Assembly: GCA_027487945.1 (NCBI GenBank)
Contig: JAIYCQ010000011.1
Coordinates: 62,001 to 126,000 of the forward strand
Source of the DNA: Caulobacteraceae bacterium
GTDB lineage: Bacteria > Pseudomonadota > Alphaproteobacteria > Caulobacterales > Caulobacteraceae
Length of the DNA: 64,000 nucleotides
Reading direction: 5' to 3'
The notes below the pieces were generated by a model. The model saw nothing but the letters and a program-made list of their open reading frames with translations. It had not been told where the DNA came from and ran no database searches. Positions 24,458 through 32,985 of this stretch are shown piece by piece. Every line of letters begins with the position of its first letter. The first letter of the stretch is position 1. The translations under genes and the position numbers were made by a program.

Positions 24458-25570
24458 ATGATCACGTTCGAGCTCAACGAAGAGCAGTCGATGATCCGCG
24501 AGGCGCTGCAGGGCTTCGCGGCCGAGGTGCTGGCGCCGGGCGCGCGGGCCATCGACGAGGCCGGCGAGATGCCGGCCGACATCCTCCAGAAGGGCTGGGA
24601 CTTCGGCCTGATCGCCGCGGCGATTCCCGAAGCCTATGGCGGCGGCGGCGGGGACCGCTCCTGCATGACCAACGCCGTGGCGCTGGAGGCGCTGGGCGGC
24701 GGCTGCGCCAGCCAGGCGGCGGCCATCATGGCGCCGGGCCAGTTCGTCAGTGCGCTGATCGACTTCGGAACCGAGGAGCAGAAGGCCGGGCACCTGCCGC
24801 GCTTCACCGGCGCGACGCCCGTCGCCGCCAGCCTGGCCGTGCAGGAGAGCCAGTTCGGCTTCGCCGCCGAGGCGCAGCGCACGATCGCGACCCGCAAGGG
24901 CAACGGCTTCGTCCTGAACGGCGAGAAGCGGCTGGTCCCCCTCGGCGACCGGGCGGACACCTTCCTGGTCCTGGCCCGCGACGAGGGTAGTGAGGGCCTG
25001 GCCGCGGTGCAGGCCTACATCGTTCCGCGCGACACGGTCGGCCTGTCTGTCGAGACAGAGAATGGCACCCAGGGGCTCAAACCCCTGCCGAAGGGCAAGC
25101 TCACGCTCGCCAACGTCGAACTGCCCGGTTCCGCGCGCCTCGGCGGCGACGCCGGCATCGATGCGGCGCGGCTGATCAGCCACGCCCGCGTGGGCGCGGC
25201 GGCCGTAGCCGTCGGCCTGTCGCGCCAGGCCACGGACTTCGCCATCCCCTACGCCCGCGAGCGCGTCGCGTTCGGCGAGCCGATCGGCAAGAAGCAGTCG
25301 ATCGCCTTTATGCTGGCCGAGATGCACATCGAGTGCGAGACGATGCGCTGGATGGTCTGGAAGGCCGCCAGCCTGCTGGAGCACAACGATCCGGGCGCGG
25401 TGAAGGCCTCGGTGCTCGCCCAGGACTACGTCCGCCGCAAGGCGGTCAAGATCGCCGACGACGCGCTGCAGATCTTCGGCGGCCACGGCTTCATCCGCGA
25501 TCTGCCCCTGGAAATGTGGCTTCGCAACGCGCGCACCCTGACCGTCCTCGACGGTCCGGTCTCGGTTTAG
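24458..25570 (+). CDS. Acyl-CoA dehydrogenase subunit (short C-terminus, LDGP)
   Basis: A 370-residue member of the family. N-terminal and middle domains are normal (ASLAVQESQFGFAAEAQRT takes the place of the FAD/substrate loop, though it lacks the usual TEP-GSD sequence), but the protein ends TLTVLDGPVSV, stopping where other members continue with a helix that completes the FAD site of the partner chain. The base position has Asp. It is followed after 11 bases by a complete dehydrogenase with the classical Glu. The unusual loop and short tail suggest a non-catalytic or helper subunit in a heteromer. Confidence 0.88.
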   Translation: MITFELNEEQSMIREALQGFAAEVLAPGARAIDEAGEMPADILQKGWDFGLIAAAIPEAYGGGGGDRSCMTNAVALEALGGGCASQAAAIMAPGQFVSALIDFGTEEQKAGHLPRFTGATPVAASLAVQESQFGFAAEAQRTIATRKGNGFVLNGEKRLVPLGDRADTFLVLARDEGSEGLAAVQAYIVPRDTVGLSVETENGTQGLKPLPKGKLTLANVELPGSARLGGDAGIDAARLISHARVGAAAVAVGLSRQATDFAIPYARERVAFGEPIGKKQSIAFMLAEMHIECETMRWMVWKAASLLEHNDPGAVKASVLAQDYVRRKAVKIADDALQIFGGHGFIRDLPLEMWLRNARTLTVLDGPVSV

Positions 25571-25581
25571 GGAGAACGATC

Positions 25582-26775
25582 ATGGCTGACTTCCGTCTCT
25601 CCGCCATCGACCAGCAGATCCTCGACAAGGTCGTCGAGGTCGGCGAGTCCACCTCGCGGCACGCCCGCTACTACGAGGACCACGAGCACGAGACCCCGCC
25701 GACGCGGCTGGAAGGCGAGCGCGGGTTCGAGGAGGTGTTCCCGCTGTTTGGCCAGCGCCAGCCGGGCGACACCCCGATGATGACCTTCATGATGGCGGTC
25801 AGCATCGCGCGGGGCTCGACCACGGGCGTGACACGGGGCCTCGGCCTCGCCATGCCCGCCGGCCGCGCCAGCGGCCTTGGCAACGCGGCCCTGCAATCGG
25901 CCGGCACGCCCGAGCAGAAGGCCAAGTGGGGCGACCTGTTCCTGGCCATGTCGATCACCGAGCCGAACGTCGGCTCCGACACCAAGGCCATCCAGGCCAC
26001 AGCCCGGCTCGACGGCGACGAGTGGGTGATCAACGGCGACAAGATCTTCGTCACCGACGGGGTCAAGTGCGACGGCGCCATCGTCTGGGCGACCATCGAC
26101 AAGTCGGCCGGCCGGGCCGGCATCAAGTCGTTCCTGGTGCTGAAGGGCGCGCCCGGCTTCGAGCTGGTCCGCCAGGAGAAGAAGCTCGGCATCCGCTCGT
26201 CGGACACCGCCGCCTACAGCTTCCGCGACTGCCGCGTGCCGCGCGATGCCCTGCTGGGCGGCGACGAGACGGTCCCCAAGGACGGTGGCTCCGCCGGCTA
26301 CAAGGGGGTGATGAAGACCTTCAACATGACCCGCCCGGCCGTGGCCTCCGGCGGTGTGGCCAAGGCGAAGGGCGCGCTGGAGTTCACGAAGGCCGCGCTG
26401 GCCCAGGAAGGCGTCGAGGTCGACTGGTCTCGCAGCTACAATCAGCGGAGCGCCGTCGAGCAGCGGCTGATCGAGATGGAGGCCGACACCGAGGCTGCGG
26501 CCCTGTCTGTGCTGCACGCCGCCTGGCTCAATGACGTGCGCAAGCCCAACAACCTCGAAAGCTCGGTCTGCAAGGCCAAGGGCGGCGAGGTCTGCCGGAC
26601 CATCCCGCAGGCCGCCATGGAGCTGCTGGGCGGGATGTCGGTCAGCCACGACCATCTGGTCGAGAAGTTCCTTCGCGACGGCCGGATCAGCGACATCTAC
26701 GAGGGCACCGGCCAGATCCAGAGGCTGATCATCGCCCGCGAGATCCTGGGCTACTCGTCCGAGGAGCTCACCTGA
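25582..26775 (+). CDS. Acyl-CoA dehydrogenase (classical YEGT catalytic Glu)
   Basis: A 397-residue dehydrogenase with all standard motifs: SITEPNVGSDTKAIQAT, GIRSSDTAAYSFRDCRVP, and DIYEGTGQIQRLIIAREIL with the catalytic Glu. It is the only one of the six in this region with Glu at that position. ATG 25582 follows GGGAGAACGATC, 11 bases after the stop of the preceding subunit gene, with which it probably forms one enzyme. Its last 8 bases overlap the stop region of the converging MFS gene. Confidence 0.94.
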   Translation: MADFRLSAIDQQILDKVVEVGESTSRHARYYEDHEHETPPTRLEGERGFEEVFPLFGQRQPGDTPMMTFMMAVSIARGSTTGVTRGLGLAMPAGRASGLGNAALQSAGTPEQKAKWGDLFLAMSITEPNVGSDTKAIQATARLDGDEWVINGDKIFVTDGVKCDGAIVWATIDKSAGRAGIKSFLVLKGAPGFELVRQEKKLGIRSSDTAAYSFRDCRVPRDALLGGDETVPKDGGSAGYKGVMKTFNMTRPAVASGGVAKAKGALEFTKAALAQEGVEVDWSRSYNQRSAVEQRLIEMEADTEAAALSVLHAAWLNDVRKPNNLESSVCKAKGGEVCRTIPQAAMELLGGMSVSHDHLVEKFLRDGRISDIYEGTGQIQRLIIAREILGYSSEELT

Positions 26776-28090
26776 CGGCGCGCCGCCGCGGATCCTTGAT
26801 CACCGTCAGGGTCAGCAGCGCCGCCACCAGCAGGCCCAGAGAGGCGCCGAAGACGACGTCGTAGCCGAGCAGATCGGCGACGGCTCCGCCGACCAGCGGC
26901 CCGAGTGTGGCGGTGACGCCCTCCGCCGTCGCGGAGATGCCGATCCGCATCGACAGGTCGTCGCGGTGGCCGAACTCCAGGATCATGGTCTGGGACGCCA
27001 TCATGTAGCCGGCCTGGGCGGCGCCGAGGCCGAAAAAGGCGAGGAACACCGCCGCCGACGTGCCCAGGGTCATCAGCACCACCGTCGAGGCGATCCAGCC
27101 CGCGATCGACAGCACCAGCACGACCCGGAATCCCTTCCGGTCGCCCAGGTAGCCCCAGAGGATGTTGGAGACCGTGTCGGCGCCCAGGAAGGCCAGGGAC
27201 AGCAGGCCCAGGGTCGCGCCGTCCAGATGCATCGTCTCGCCGACGTGCAGGATGTAGAAGGGCGTGGCGATCCGGGCCGAGGTGGCCAACATCTGCATGA
27301 TGAGGAACCAGCGGTAGCCCGGGTCCGCCGCGATCAGGCCGGGAATGTCGCGCATCCGGTCACGCATCCGGACCGGCTCCCGGATGGTCGGCGGAATCGG
27401 CTCGCGGATCTGGTGCTGGAGAAACCACAGACCGAGGCTCGTCAGGAAGAAGGCCAGGATGAAGGTCGTGGCGTAGCCGTTGCCCAGCACATTGGCCCCG
27501 ATCAGATACTTGCCCGAGGCGTAGGCGAGGATGGCCGCGATCAGGCCGCCGACCGCGTTACGCCAGGCCTGCAACCGCCCGCGCAGGCTGATCGGAATGA
27601 CTCGCGACATCAGCAGGGTGAAGGCCACCCGCTGGGCGCCCATGAAGACGCCGAACAGGAAGACGAACAGCAGCAGGGTCAGAACCTGCGCCTGGTCGCG
27701 AAGGAACCAGCCGGTCAGGGCCATGCCCAGGATCGCCAGCCGGCCGAGGCTGCCCAGCACGATGGCCATGGGCATGATCTTCGGCCGGTGTTCGATCGCG
27801 GCGCCGGCGACCAGCGGCGAGATGATCCCGCCCATCTGCTGCAGCGCCAGTCCGAGGCCGACGACGGTGTTGGAGCCTGACACCAGGTGCAGGTAGGCCG
27901 GCATGAAGGTCGGGGCGTTGATCAGGCGAAAGCCCGTCATGCCCAGCATGCCGTGCACGAAGTTGCCGACGTAGTTCCGGCGCAGATTGTCCCAGATGAA
28001 GCGCTCGTAGGCGGCCTCGCGGGTCGCGAGATCGTCAGGGGCGGACGCGACGGCGGGATCCGCCGCGTCCGCCCTGGCCGGCTCATCCAT
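26768..28090 (-). CDS. MFS transporter (12 helices)
   Basis: Integral membrane protein of 440 residues with twelve predicted helices in two halves; N-terminal cytoplasmic region of about 45 residues contains AAYERFIWDNLRRN. The loop after helix 2 is not the strict MFS motif, but DRKGFRVV after helix 8 is similar. It is the last gene of the operon ligase (32120) - dehydrogenase - dehydrogenase - transporter, so it could import the acid or export a product. Substrate unknown. Confidence 0.88.
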   Translation of the reverse strand: MDEPARADAADPAVASAPDDLATREAAYERFIWDNLRRNYVGNFVHGMLGMTGFRLINAPTFMPAYLHLVSGSNTVVGLGLALQQMGGIISPLVAGAAIEHRPKIMPMAIVLGSLGRLAILGMALTGWFLRDQAQVLTLLLFVFLFGVFMGAQRVAFTLLMSRVIPISLRGRLQAWRNAVGGLIAAILAYASGKYLIGANVLGNGYATTFILAFFLTSLGLWFLQHQIREPIPPTIREPVRMRDRMRDIPGLIAADPGYRWFLIMQMLATSARIATPFYILHVGETMHLDGATLGLLSLAFLGADTVSNILWGYLGDRKGFRVVLVLSIAGWIASTVVLMTLGTSAAVFLAFFGLGAAQAGYMMASQTMILEFGHRDDLSMRIGISATAEGVTATLGPLVGGAVADLLGYDVVFGASLGLLVAALLTLTVIKDPRRRAVR

Positions 28091-28129
28091 GTCCGGCCGA
28101 GCTCCGCACGCTACTGAAGGGGCCGTGGG

Positions 28130-29266
28130 TCAAAAGCCCTGCATCCTGCCCCAGCGGTCGCGGTGCCAGGCGGTCGACCCGAAGAGGGTCTCCACGGCCC
28201 GGGCGCGCTTGAGATAGAGGCCCGCGTCGTGGGCGTCGGTCATGCCGATGCCGCCGTGCATCTGGACCATTTCGCGGGAGATCAGGTTCAGGGTGTCGCC
28301 GGCGACCGCCTTGGCCAGCGCCGCCTGCTGCGCCAGATCCTCCGCGTCCTGGTCGATGGCCGCCAGAGCCGCCTCGACGCAGGAGCGCGCCAGCTCCAGC
28401 TCGCTCAGCATCCGCGCGGCCCGGTGCTGCAGGGCCTGGAAGCTGCCGATGGTCTGACCGAACTGAACGCGGGTCTTCAGGTAGTCAAGCGTGGTGTCGA
28501 AGCCCTGGGCCGCCATGCCGAGCATCTCGGCCGCGATCGCGATGCGGGCAACATCCAGGGTGCGCTCGAGCAGGGCGTAGCCGTCTCCGGCGCGCCCCAG
28601 CACCGCCTCGGCGCCGGCCTCCACGCCCTCGAAGATCAGGGCGGCGTAGTCACGGCTGTCGGCCAGATGGCGCGGAGACCGGGTCAGGCCCGTCGCATCG
28701 GCGGGGATGAGGAACAGGGTGATCCCGGCCTCGTCGCCGGGCGCGCCCGCGGTGCGGGCCGCCACGATAAAGGCTGTTGCCGCCATGCCCTCGGCCACGA
28801 AGGCCTTGGCGCCGGACAACCGCCAGCCGCCGCCGGAGGCCTCGGCCTTGAGCGCGGTGCGCACCGGGTCATGGCGCGGGCCCTCGTCGACGGCGAGGGC
28901 GACGACGGCCTCGCCCGCGGCGATGGCCGACAGCCAGCATTCCTTCTGCGCATCGGTCCCGGCCCGCACCAGGGCGCTGACGGCGGCCATGGACGACACC
29001 GCCAGCGGCGAGGCGGCGAGGGTTCGGCCGAGTTCCTCCAGCACCAGGCCCAGGCTCAGGTAGCCGAACTCCGAGCCGCCGCAGGCTTCTGGCACGACCA
29101 CCCCCGCCCAGCCCATGGCGGCCATGTCGGCGAAGGCTTCCGGCGCGTAGCCCAGCAGGCTGCCGCCGTCCCGCGCCTTGCGGAGCGCGCTCACCGGCGC
29201 CTTTTCCTGCACCCACGCCCGGGCGGCGTCGCGCAGCATCGATTGTTCTTCGGTCAGAACGGCCAT
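28130..29266 (-). CDS. Acyl-CoA dehydrogenase, beta-type subunit
   Basis: A 378-residue acyl-CoA dehydrogenase. The catalytic-base position reads AVETLFGSTAWHRDRW, with no acidic residue, and the FAD/substrate loop (VALAVDEGPRHDPVRTA) lacks the TEP-GSD pattern. Both points are typical of the beta subunits in alpha2beta2 dehydrogenases of steroid-side-chain degradation, where the companion chain supplies FAD contacts. The companion is the gene 12 bases upstream (29279). The ATG follows GGGAGCGCCCGTC. Confidence 0.9.
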   Translation of the reverse strand: MAVLTEEQSMLRDAARAWVQEKAPVSALRKARDGGSLLGYAPEAFADMAAMGWAGVVVPEACGGSEFGYLSLGLVLEELGRTLAASPLAVSSMAAVSALVRAGTDAQKECWLSAIAAGEAVVALAVDEGPRHDPVRTALKAEASGGGWRLSGAKAFVAEGMAATAFIVAARTAGAPGDEAGITLFLIPADATGLTRSPRHLADSRDYAALIFEGVEAGAEAVLGRAGDGYALLERTLDVARIAIAAEMLGMAAQGFDTTLDYLKTRVQFGQTIGSFQALQHRAARMLSELELARSCVEAALAAIDQDAEDLAQQAALAKAVAGDTLNLISREMVQMHGGIGMTDAHDAGLYLKRARAVETLFGSTAWHRDRWGRMQGF

Positions 29267-29278
29267 GACGGGCGCTCC

Positions 29279-30478
29279 CTACTGGTGATCAAGAAGGCCA
29301 AGGATACGCTTGGCGATGATGTTGTTCTGGATCTCGGCGGAGCCGCCATAGATCGTGGTCGCCTTGCCGCCCAGCCAGTTTCGGGTCTGTTCCAGCTCCT
29401 TGTCGGTGAAGCCGTCGCCCTCCCAGCCGAGGCCCTGGGCGCCCATGATCTCGACCGCCAGCTCGGCCCGTTCCTGACCGACTTTCGAGCCGACGTTCTT
29501 CATGATCGAGGTGGCGTTCGAGGGGCCGCCGCCGCCCCTGGCCTCGGCCTGGGCGCGCATCAGGGTCAGCATGAAGGCCTTTGCCTCCATCTGGTGACGG
29601 ATGATCCGCGAGCGCAGGTCCGGATCGGCGATACGGCCCGTCCCGTCGACGCCGACGTAGGTCTTCGCCAGCGCGTCGAGCGGGGTTCCCGCCGCGAAGC
29701 GTCCCGCCGAGCCGCCGCCGCCGGACAGGCTGTTGCGCTCATGCTGGAGCAGGCGCTTGCCGATCGTCCAGCCGCCGTTCAGCGGGCCGACGAGGTTCTC
29801 CTTGGGCACCTTCACATCGGTCAGGAAGGTCTCGCAGAAGGGCGAATTTCCGCTGATCAGCTTGATGGGGCGCACTTCTACGCCGGGCGTCCTCATGTCG
29901 AACAGGATGAAGGAGATGCCCTCATGCTTGGTCGTGAAGTCGGTGCGGACGAGACAGAAGCACCAGTCGGCGTACTGGGCGCCGGAGGTCCAGACCTTCT
30001 GGCCGTTGACCAGGAAGTGGTCGCCCATGTCCTCGCAGCGGGTCTGCAGGGCGGCGAGGTCGGAGCCGGCGCCCGGCTCGGAATAGCCCTGGCACCAGCG
30101 GATCTCCCCCCGACAGATCGGCGGGATGTGGCGCTGCTTCTGCTCTTCGCTGCCGTATTCCAGCAGGGTCGGGCCGAACATCATGATGCCCATGCCGCCG
30201 ATCGGGTTGCGGGCGCCGATGCGGTTCATCTCCTGCTGCAGCACGCGCGCCTGCGCGGGCGACAGCCCGCCGCCGCCGTAAGCCGCGGGCCAGGTCGGCG
30301 TGCCCCAGCCCTTCTCGCCCATCCGCTGCTTCCACAGCAGGGCGTCGCCCTCAACGGGGCCGGTGGCGTTCATCATCGCCACATCCACCCCGGCGAGGGA
30401 CGGCGGGAAGTTGGCGGTCAGCCAGTCCCGCGCCTCGGTGCGGAAGGCGTCCGCGTCCGTACTGCCAAAATCGGCCAT
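29279..30478 (-). CDS. Acyl-CoA dehydrogenase, alpha-type subunit (YGGS)
   Basis: A 399-residue dehydrogenase that keeps the FAD loop QGYSEPGAGSDLAALQTR and ends TIYGGSAEIQNNIIAKRILGL. Like the enzyme at 14830 it has YGGS instead of YEGT. It lies between the acyl-CoA ligase (55 bases upstream) and the beta-type subunit (12 bases downstream). ATG 30478 follows AGGAGCAGAGAC; a longer frame to 30673 would overlap the ligase gene and is rejected. Confidence 0.93.
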   Translation of the reverse strand: MADFGSTDADAFRTEARDWLTANFPPSLAGVDVAMMNATGPVEGDALLWKQRMGEKGWGTPTWPAAYGGGGLSPAQARVLQQEMNRIGARNPIGGMGIMMFGPTLLEYGSEEQKQRHIPPICRGEIRWCQGYSEPGAGSDLAALQTRCEDMGDHFLVNGQKVWTSGAQYADWCFCLVRTDFTTKHEGISFILFDMRTPGVEVRPIKLISGNSPFCETFLTDVKVPKENLVGPLNGGWTIGKRLLQHERNSLSGGGGSAGRFAAGTPLDALAKTYVGVDGTGRIADPDLRSRIIRHQMEAKAFMLTLMRAQAEARGGGGPSNATSIMKNVGSKVGQERAELAVEIMGAQGLGWEGDGFTDKELEQTRNWLGGKATTIYGGSAEIQNNIIAKRILGLLDHQ

Positions 30479-30533
30479 GTCTCTGCTCCTGGACGTTCGT
30501 CTTGTTCTGTTTGGAAGGCCGTCGCCGGCCCGG

Positions 30534-32120
30534 TCAGATCTGGCGTGCACGGCCTTCCCAGTAGGGCGCGCGCACCTTGTTGCGCTGGATCTTGCCGGCC
30601 TCGGACCGGGGAAGCTCGGCCGCGAAGTCGAGGCTGCGGGGAACCTTGAAGCCGGGCAGGGCTCCCCGGGCAAAGGCGAGGATCTCGTCGGCGAGCGTCT
30701 CGCTCGGATCGTGGCCCGGCTTGAGGAGGATCACCGCCTTCACCTGCTCGCCCCATTCATCGTGCGGCACGCCGACGGTCGCCGAGTCCGCCACGGCGGG
30801 GTGCTTGACCAGCTCGTTGTCGATCTCCTGCGGATAGATGTTCACCCCGCCGGAGATAATGGTCTCGGCGTTGCGACCGGTCAGGAACAGGTAGTCGTCC
30901 TCGTCGAAGTAGCCGACGTCCCCCATGGTGAAGAAGTCATCGACCCGCGAGGCCTGCGTCTTCGCCTCGTCCTTGAAGTAGGTGAAGGCCCCGCCCGGCG
31001 GCAGCTGCTGGTAGATGGCGCCGGCCTGACCGTTGGGCAGGTCGCGGCCGGCCTCGTCCAGGATACGGACCTGCAGCAGCGCCGGGCGCTTGCCGACGCT
31101 GCCGGGCTTGGCCAGCCACTCCCGGGAGTCGATCATGAACCCGGCCCCGCCTTCCGAGCCGGCGTAGTACTCGGTCAGCACCGGACCGAACCAGTCGATC
31201 ATCGCCCGCTTGACCTCGGGCGGGCAGGGCGCGGCCCCGTGGATGATGAACTGGACGTGGTCCACCGGGTAGCGCGCCTTGACCTTGTCCGGCAGCGCCA
31301 GCAGTCGCTGGAACATGATCGGCACCATGTGGAAGTGCGTTACACGCCGCTCCGAGATGGTCCTGAGCACATGTTCGGAATCCCAGCGGTCGATAAAGGC
31401 CAGCGCCGCCCCGCTGCCCAAGGCCGCCCGGATGTCGAAGACCAGCGGCGCGGCGTGGTAGCCGGGACCGGCGCACATCTGGACCGACGTCCGGTGGTCG
31501 TAGCCGCGCATCTGGTAGGTGGCATGGGGCGTGACCGCCGGGTTCGGCCGGAACACCCCCTTGGGCCGGCCGGTTGTGCCCGAGGTGTACATCATGCTGT
31601 TGCCCAGCGAGGGGTCGGCGATGTCGCTCGCATCAAAAGGGGCGATGGCGTCGCCATAGGACTCGAAGCCGTCGATCGGCCCGCCGACCGCCAGTCGGGT
31701 TGCGATCTGCGGAAGGCCGGCGGCCGCCTCCCGCACCGCAGTCACCCGTGCGTCGGCGATCAGCGCCTTCGCCTCGCAGTCCTGGATGACGTAGGCGATC
31801 TCCTCGGCTGACAGGTGCCAGTTCACAGGCGTCAGCCGCAGGCCGCAGCGGAGCGTCGCGGCCAGCGCCTCGACGAACTCCACACGGTTCGAGCAGACCA
31901 GAGCGACGGAATCGCCGGCCGACAGCCCCCTCGCGCGTAACAGCCGCACCAGCCTGTTGGCGTTGCCGTTGACCGCCCCGAAGCTGTGCGCCGTCCCGTC
32001 CGGGTCGACGACCGCGACCCTGTCCGGCTGCAGATCCGCCCACACCGCCAGCGTCATGCCGCGCATCGCCGCCTCGTCAAGGCGGGTCCCGAGAGCCGGA
32101 TCGGAAGCGGCGGGCTCCAT
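30534..32120 (-). CDS. AMP-forming acyl-CoA ligase, first gene of the TetR-controlled operon
   Basis: Activates a carboxylic acid to a CoA thioester; 528 residues. MMYTSGTTGRPKGVF binds phosphate; the later motif is YYAGSEGG instead of the common YGMTE, and the tail has LPRSEAGKIQRNKVR with the catalytic Lys. Two ATGs follow GGAGG; the second (32120) has the better spacing of five bases. It heads an operon with two dehydrogenase subunits and an MFS transporter and is divergent from a TetR gene, with a clear palindrome 52 bases upstream of the start. Confidence 0.94.
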   Translation of the reverse strand: MEPAASDPALGTRLDEAAMRGMTLAVWADLQPDRVAVVDPDGTAHSFGAVNGNANRLVRLLRARGLSAGDSVALVCSNRVEFVEALAATLRCGLRLTPVNWHLSAEEIAYVIQDCEAKALIADARVTAVREAAAGLPQIATRLAVGGPIDGFESYGDAIAPFDASDIADPSLGNSMMYTSGTTGRPKGVFRPNPAVTPHATYQMRGYDHRTSVQMCAGPGYHAAPLVFDIRAALGSGAALAFIDRWDSEHVLRTISERRVTHFHMVPIMFQRLLALPDKVKARYPVDHVQFIIHGAAPCPPEVKRAMIDWFGPVLTEYYAGSEGGAGFMIDSREWLAKPGSVGKRPALLQVRILDEAGRDLPNGQAGAIYQQLPPGGAFTYFKDEAKTQASRVDDFFTMGDVGYFDEDDYLFLTGRNAETIISGGVNIYPQEIDNELVKHPAVADSATVGVPHDEWGEQVKAVILLKPGHDPSETLADEILAFARGALPGFKVPRSLDFAAELPRSEAGKIQRNKVRAPYWEGRARQI

Positions 32121-32171
32121 CATGTCCTCCAGGCGCCGGGGGCCGTTCGGCGCATTCGGAGTCTGGAGCAT

Positions 32172-32186
32172 TCGAACGTCGTTCGA
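32172..32186. promoter_or_regulatory. TetR operator candidate, TCGAAC-N3-GTTCGA
   Basis: TCGAAC (32172-32177), spacer GTC, GTTCGA (32181-32186): a perfect 6-3-6 inverted repeat between the divergent acyl-CoA ligase and TetR genes. The same core GAAC-N3-GTTC recurs in front of the P450 gene at 34293, which supports a shared regulator, most likely the TetR protein encoded between them. Confidence 0.6.
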
Positions 32187-32390
32187 CAACCGCCCAGGCC
32201 GTTTCGAATGGAAGGTATGCACAGAATTCCGATCTTGCGGCGTCCGGGGCCTTTTTCAGGAGCCGCCGTATCGCGCCGGCTGTCGTACGGGTCGCTTGTC
32301 TCGAACAATGGGTCCACGATGGCGCGCCGGGCGGCGGGCGTCGCCGCATGTCCGCTTGACTCCGGTCGAGGTCGCGCAAGACTCCATGCC

Positions 32391-32978
32391 ATGACCCGCA
32401 CGCTCCGGCGCCCCGACAACGATGTTCCTGGTGTAAAGGCGCGGGCGCTCACGGCCGCGGCGACCCTGCTGGCCGAGCAGGGGGCCGATGATCTCAGTCT
32501 GCGCGCCATTGCCGAGGCGGCCGGGATCGGTCTGGCCTCGATCTACCACTACTTCGCGGGCAAGGAGGCGCTCCTCCTCAGCCTGGCCCTGATGGGTTAC
32601 GAGGACCTGCGCCGCGATATCGAAAGCAGCCCGTCGACCCACCCGTCGGTGTCGCCCATGCGCGCCGGCGCCAGGGCCTTCTTCGCCTTCGCCCAGGCGC
32701 GCCCGGCCCTGTTCTCGCTGATGTGCAGCGAGCGGCTGCTGGCGCGTCACGAGACGCTGCGCGAGGCCGAGCACCGGATGTTCCTGGCCTACAAGGCGGC
32801 GGTGGAGGCCGACGAGCGGATTCCGCCGCGCCATCGGGAGAACGCCGCCTATGCGCTCTGGGCGCTCGGTCGCGGCATGGCCGCGATCATCGCCTCACAT
32901 CCCGGCCGGCAGCCGCCGGCCGAGCTGATGCAGAAGCTGTTCGCGGGCGGCGCGTATCTGATCGACCACCCGGAGTAG
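32391..32978 (+). CDS. TetR-family regulator of the acyl-CoA ligase/P450 genes
   Basis: A 195-residue TetR regulator. The DNA-binding part (residues about 17-62) reads LRAIAEAAGIGLASIYHYF with the canonical YHYF end of helix 3 and GKEALL start of helix 4. The ligand domain is helical. ATG 32391 is chosen because the frame upstream of it runs into the divergent gene. It probably represses the divergent ligase operon until an acyl-CoA or similar ligand binds, as FadR-type TetR proteins do; this is inference from layout and the shared palindrome. Confidence 0.9.
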   Translation: MTRTLRRPDNDVPGVKARALTAAATLLAEQGADDLSLRAIAEAAGIGLASIYHYFAGKEALLLSLALMGYEDLRRDIESSPSTHPSVSPMRAGARAFFAFAQARPALFSLMCSERLLARHETLREAEHRMFLAYKAAVEADERIPPRHRENAAYALWALGRGMAAIIASHPGRQPPAELMQKLFAGGAYLIDHPE

Positions 32979-32985
32979 GGCGGGG

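Noticed and set aside
22898..25486. Open frame of over 860 codons on the minus strand opposite the aldehyde and acyl-CoA dehydrogenases
   Set aside because: Shadow of real genes in high-GC DNA; no motif, no ribosome binding site and a His/Asp/Arg/Gln-rich composition.
28163..30649. Open frame of over 820 codons on the plus strand opposite the dehydrogenase pair
   Set aside because: Same reason: antisense frame with no recognisable domain, while the minus strand encodes two clear dehydrogenases.
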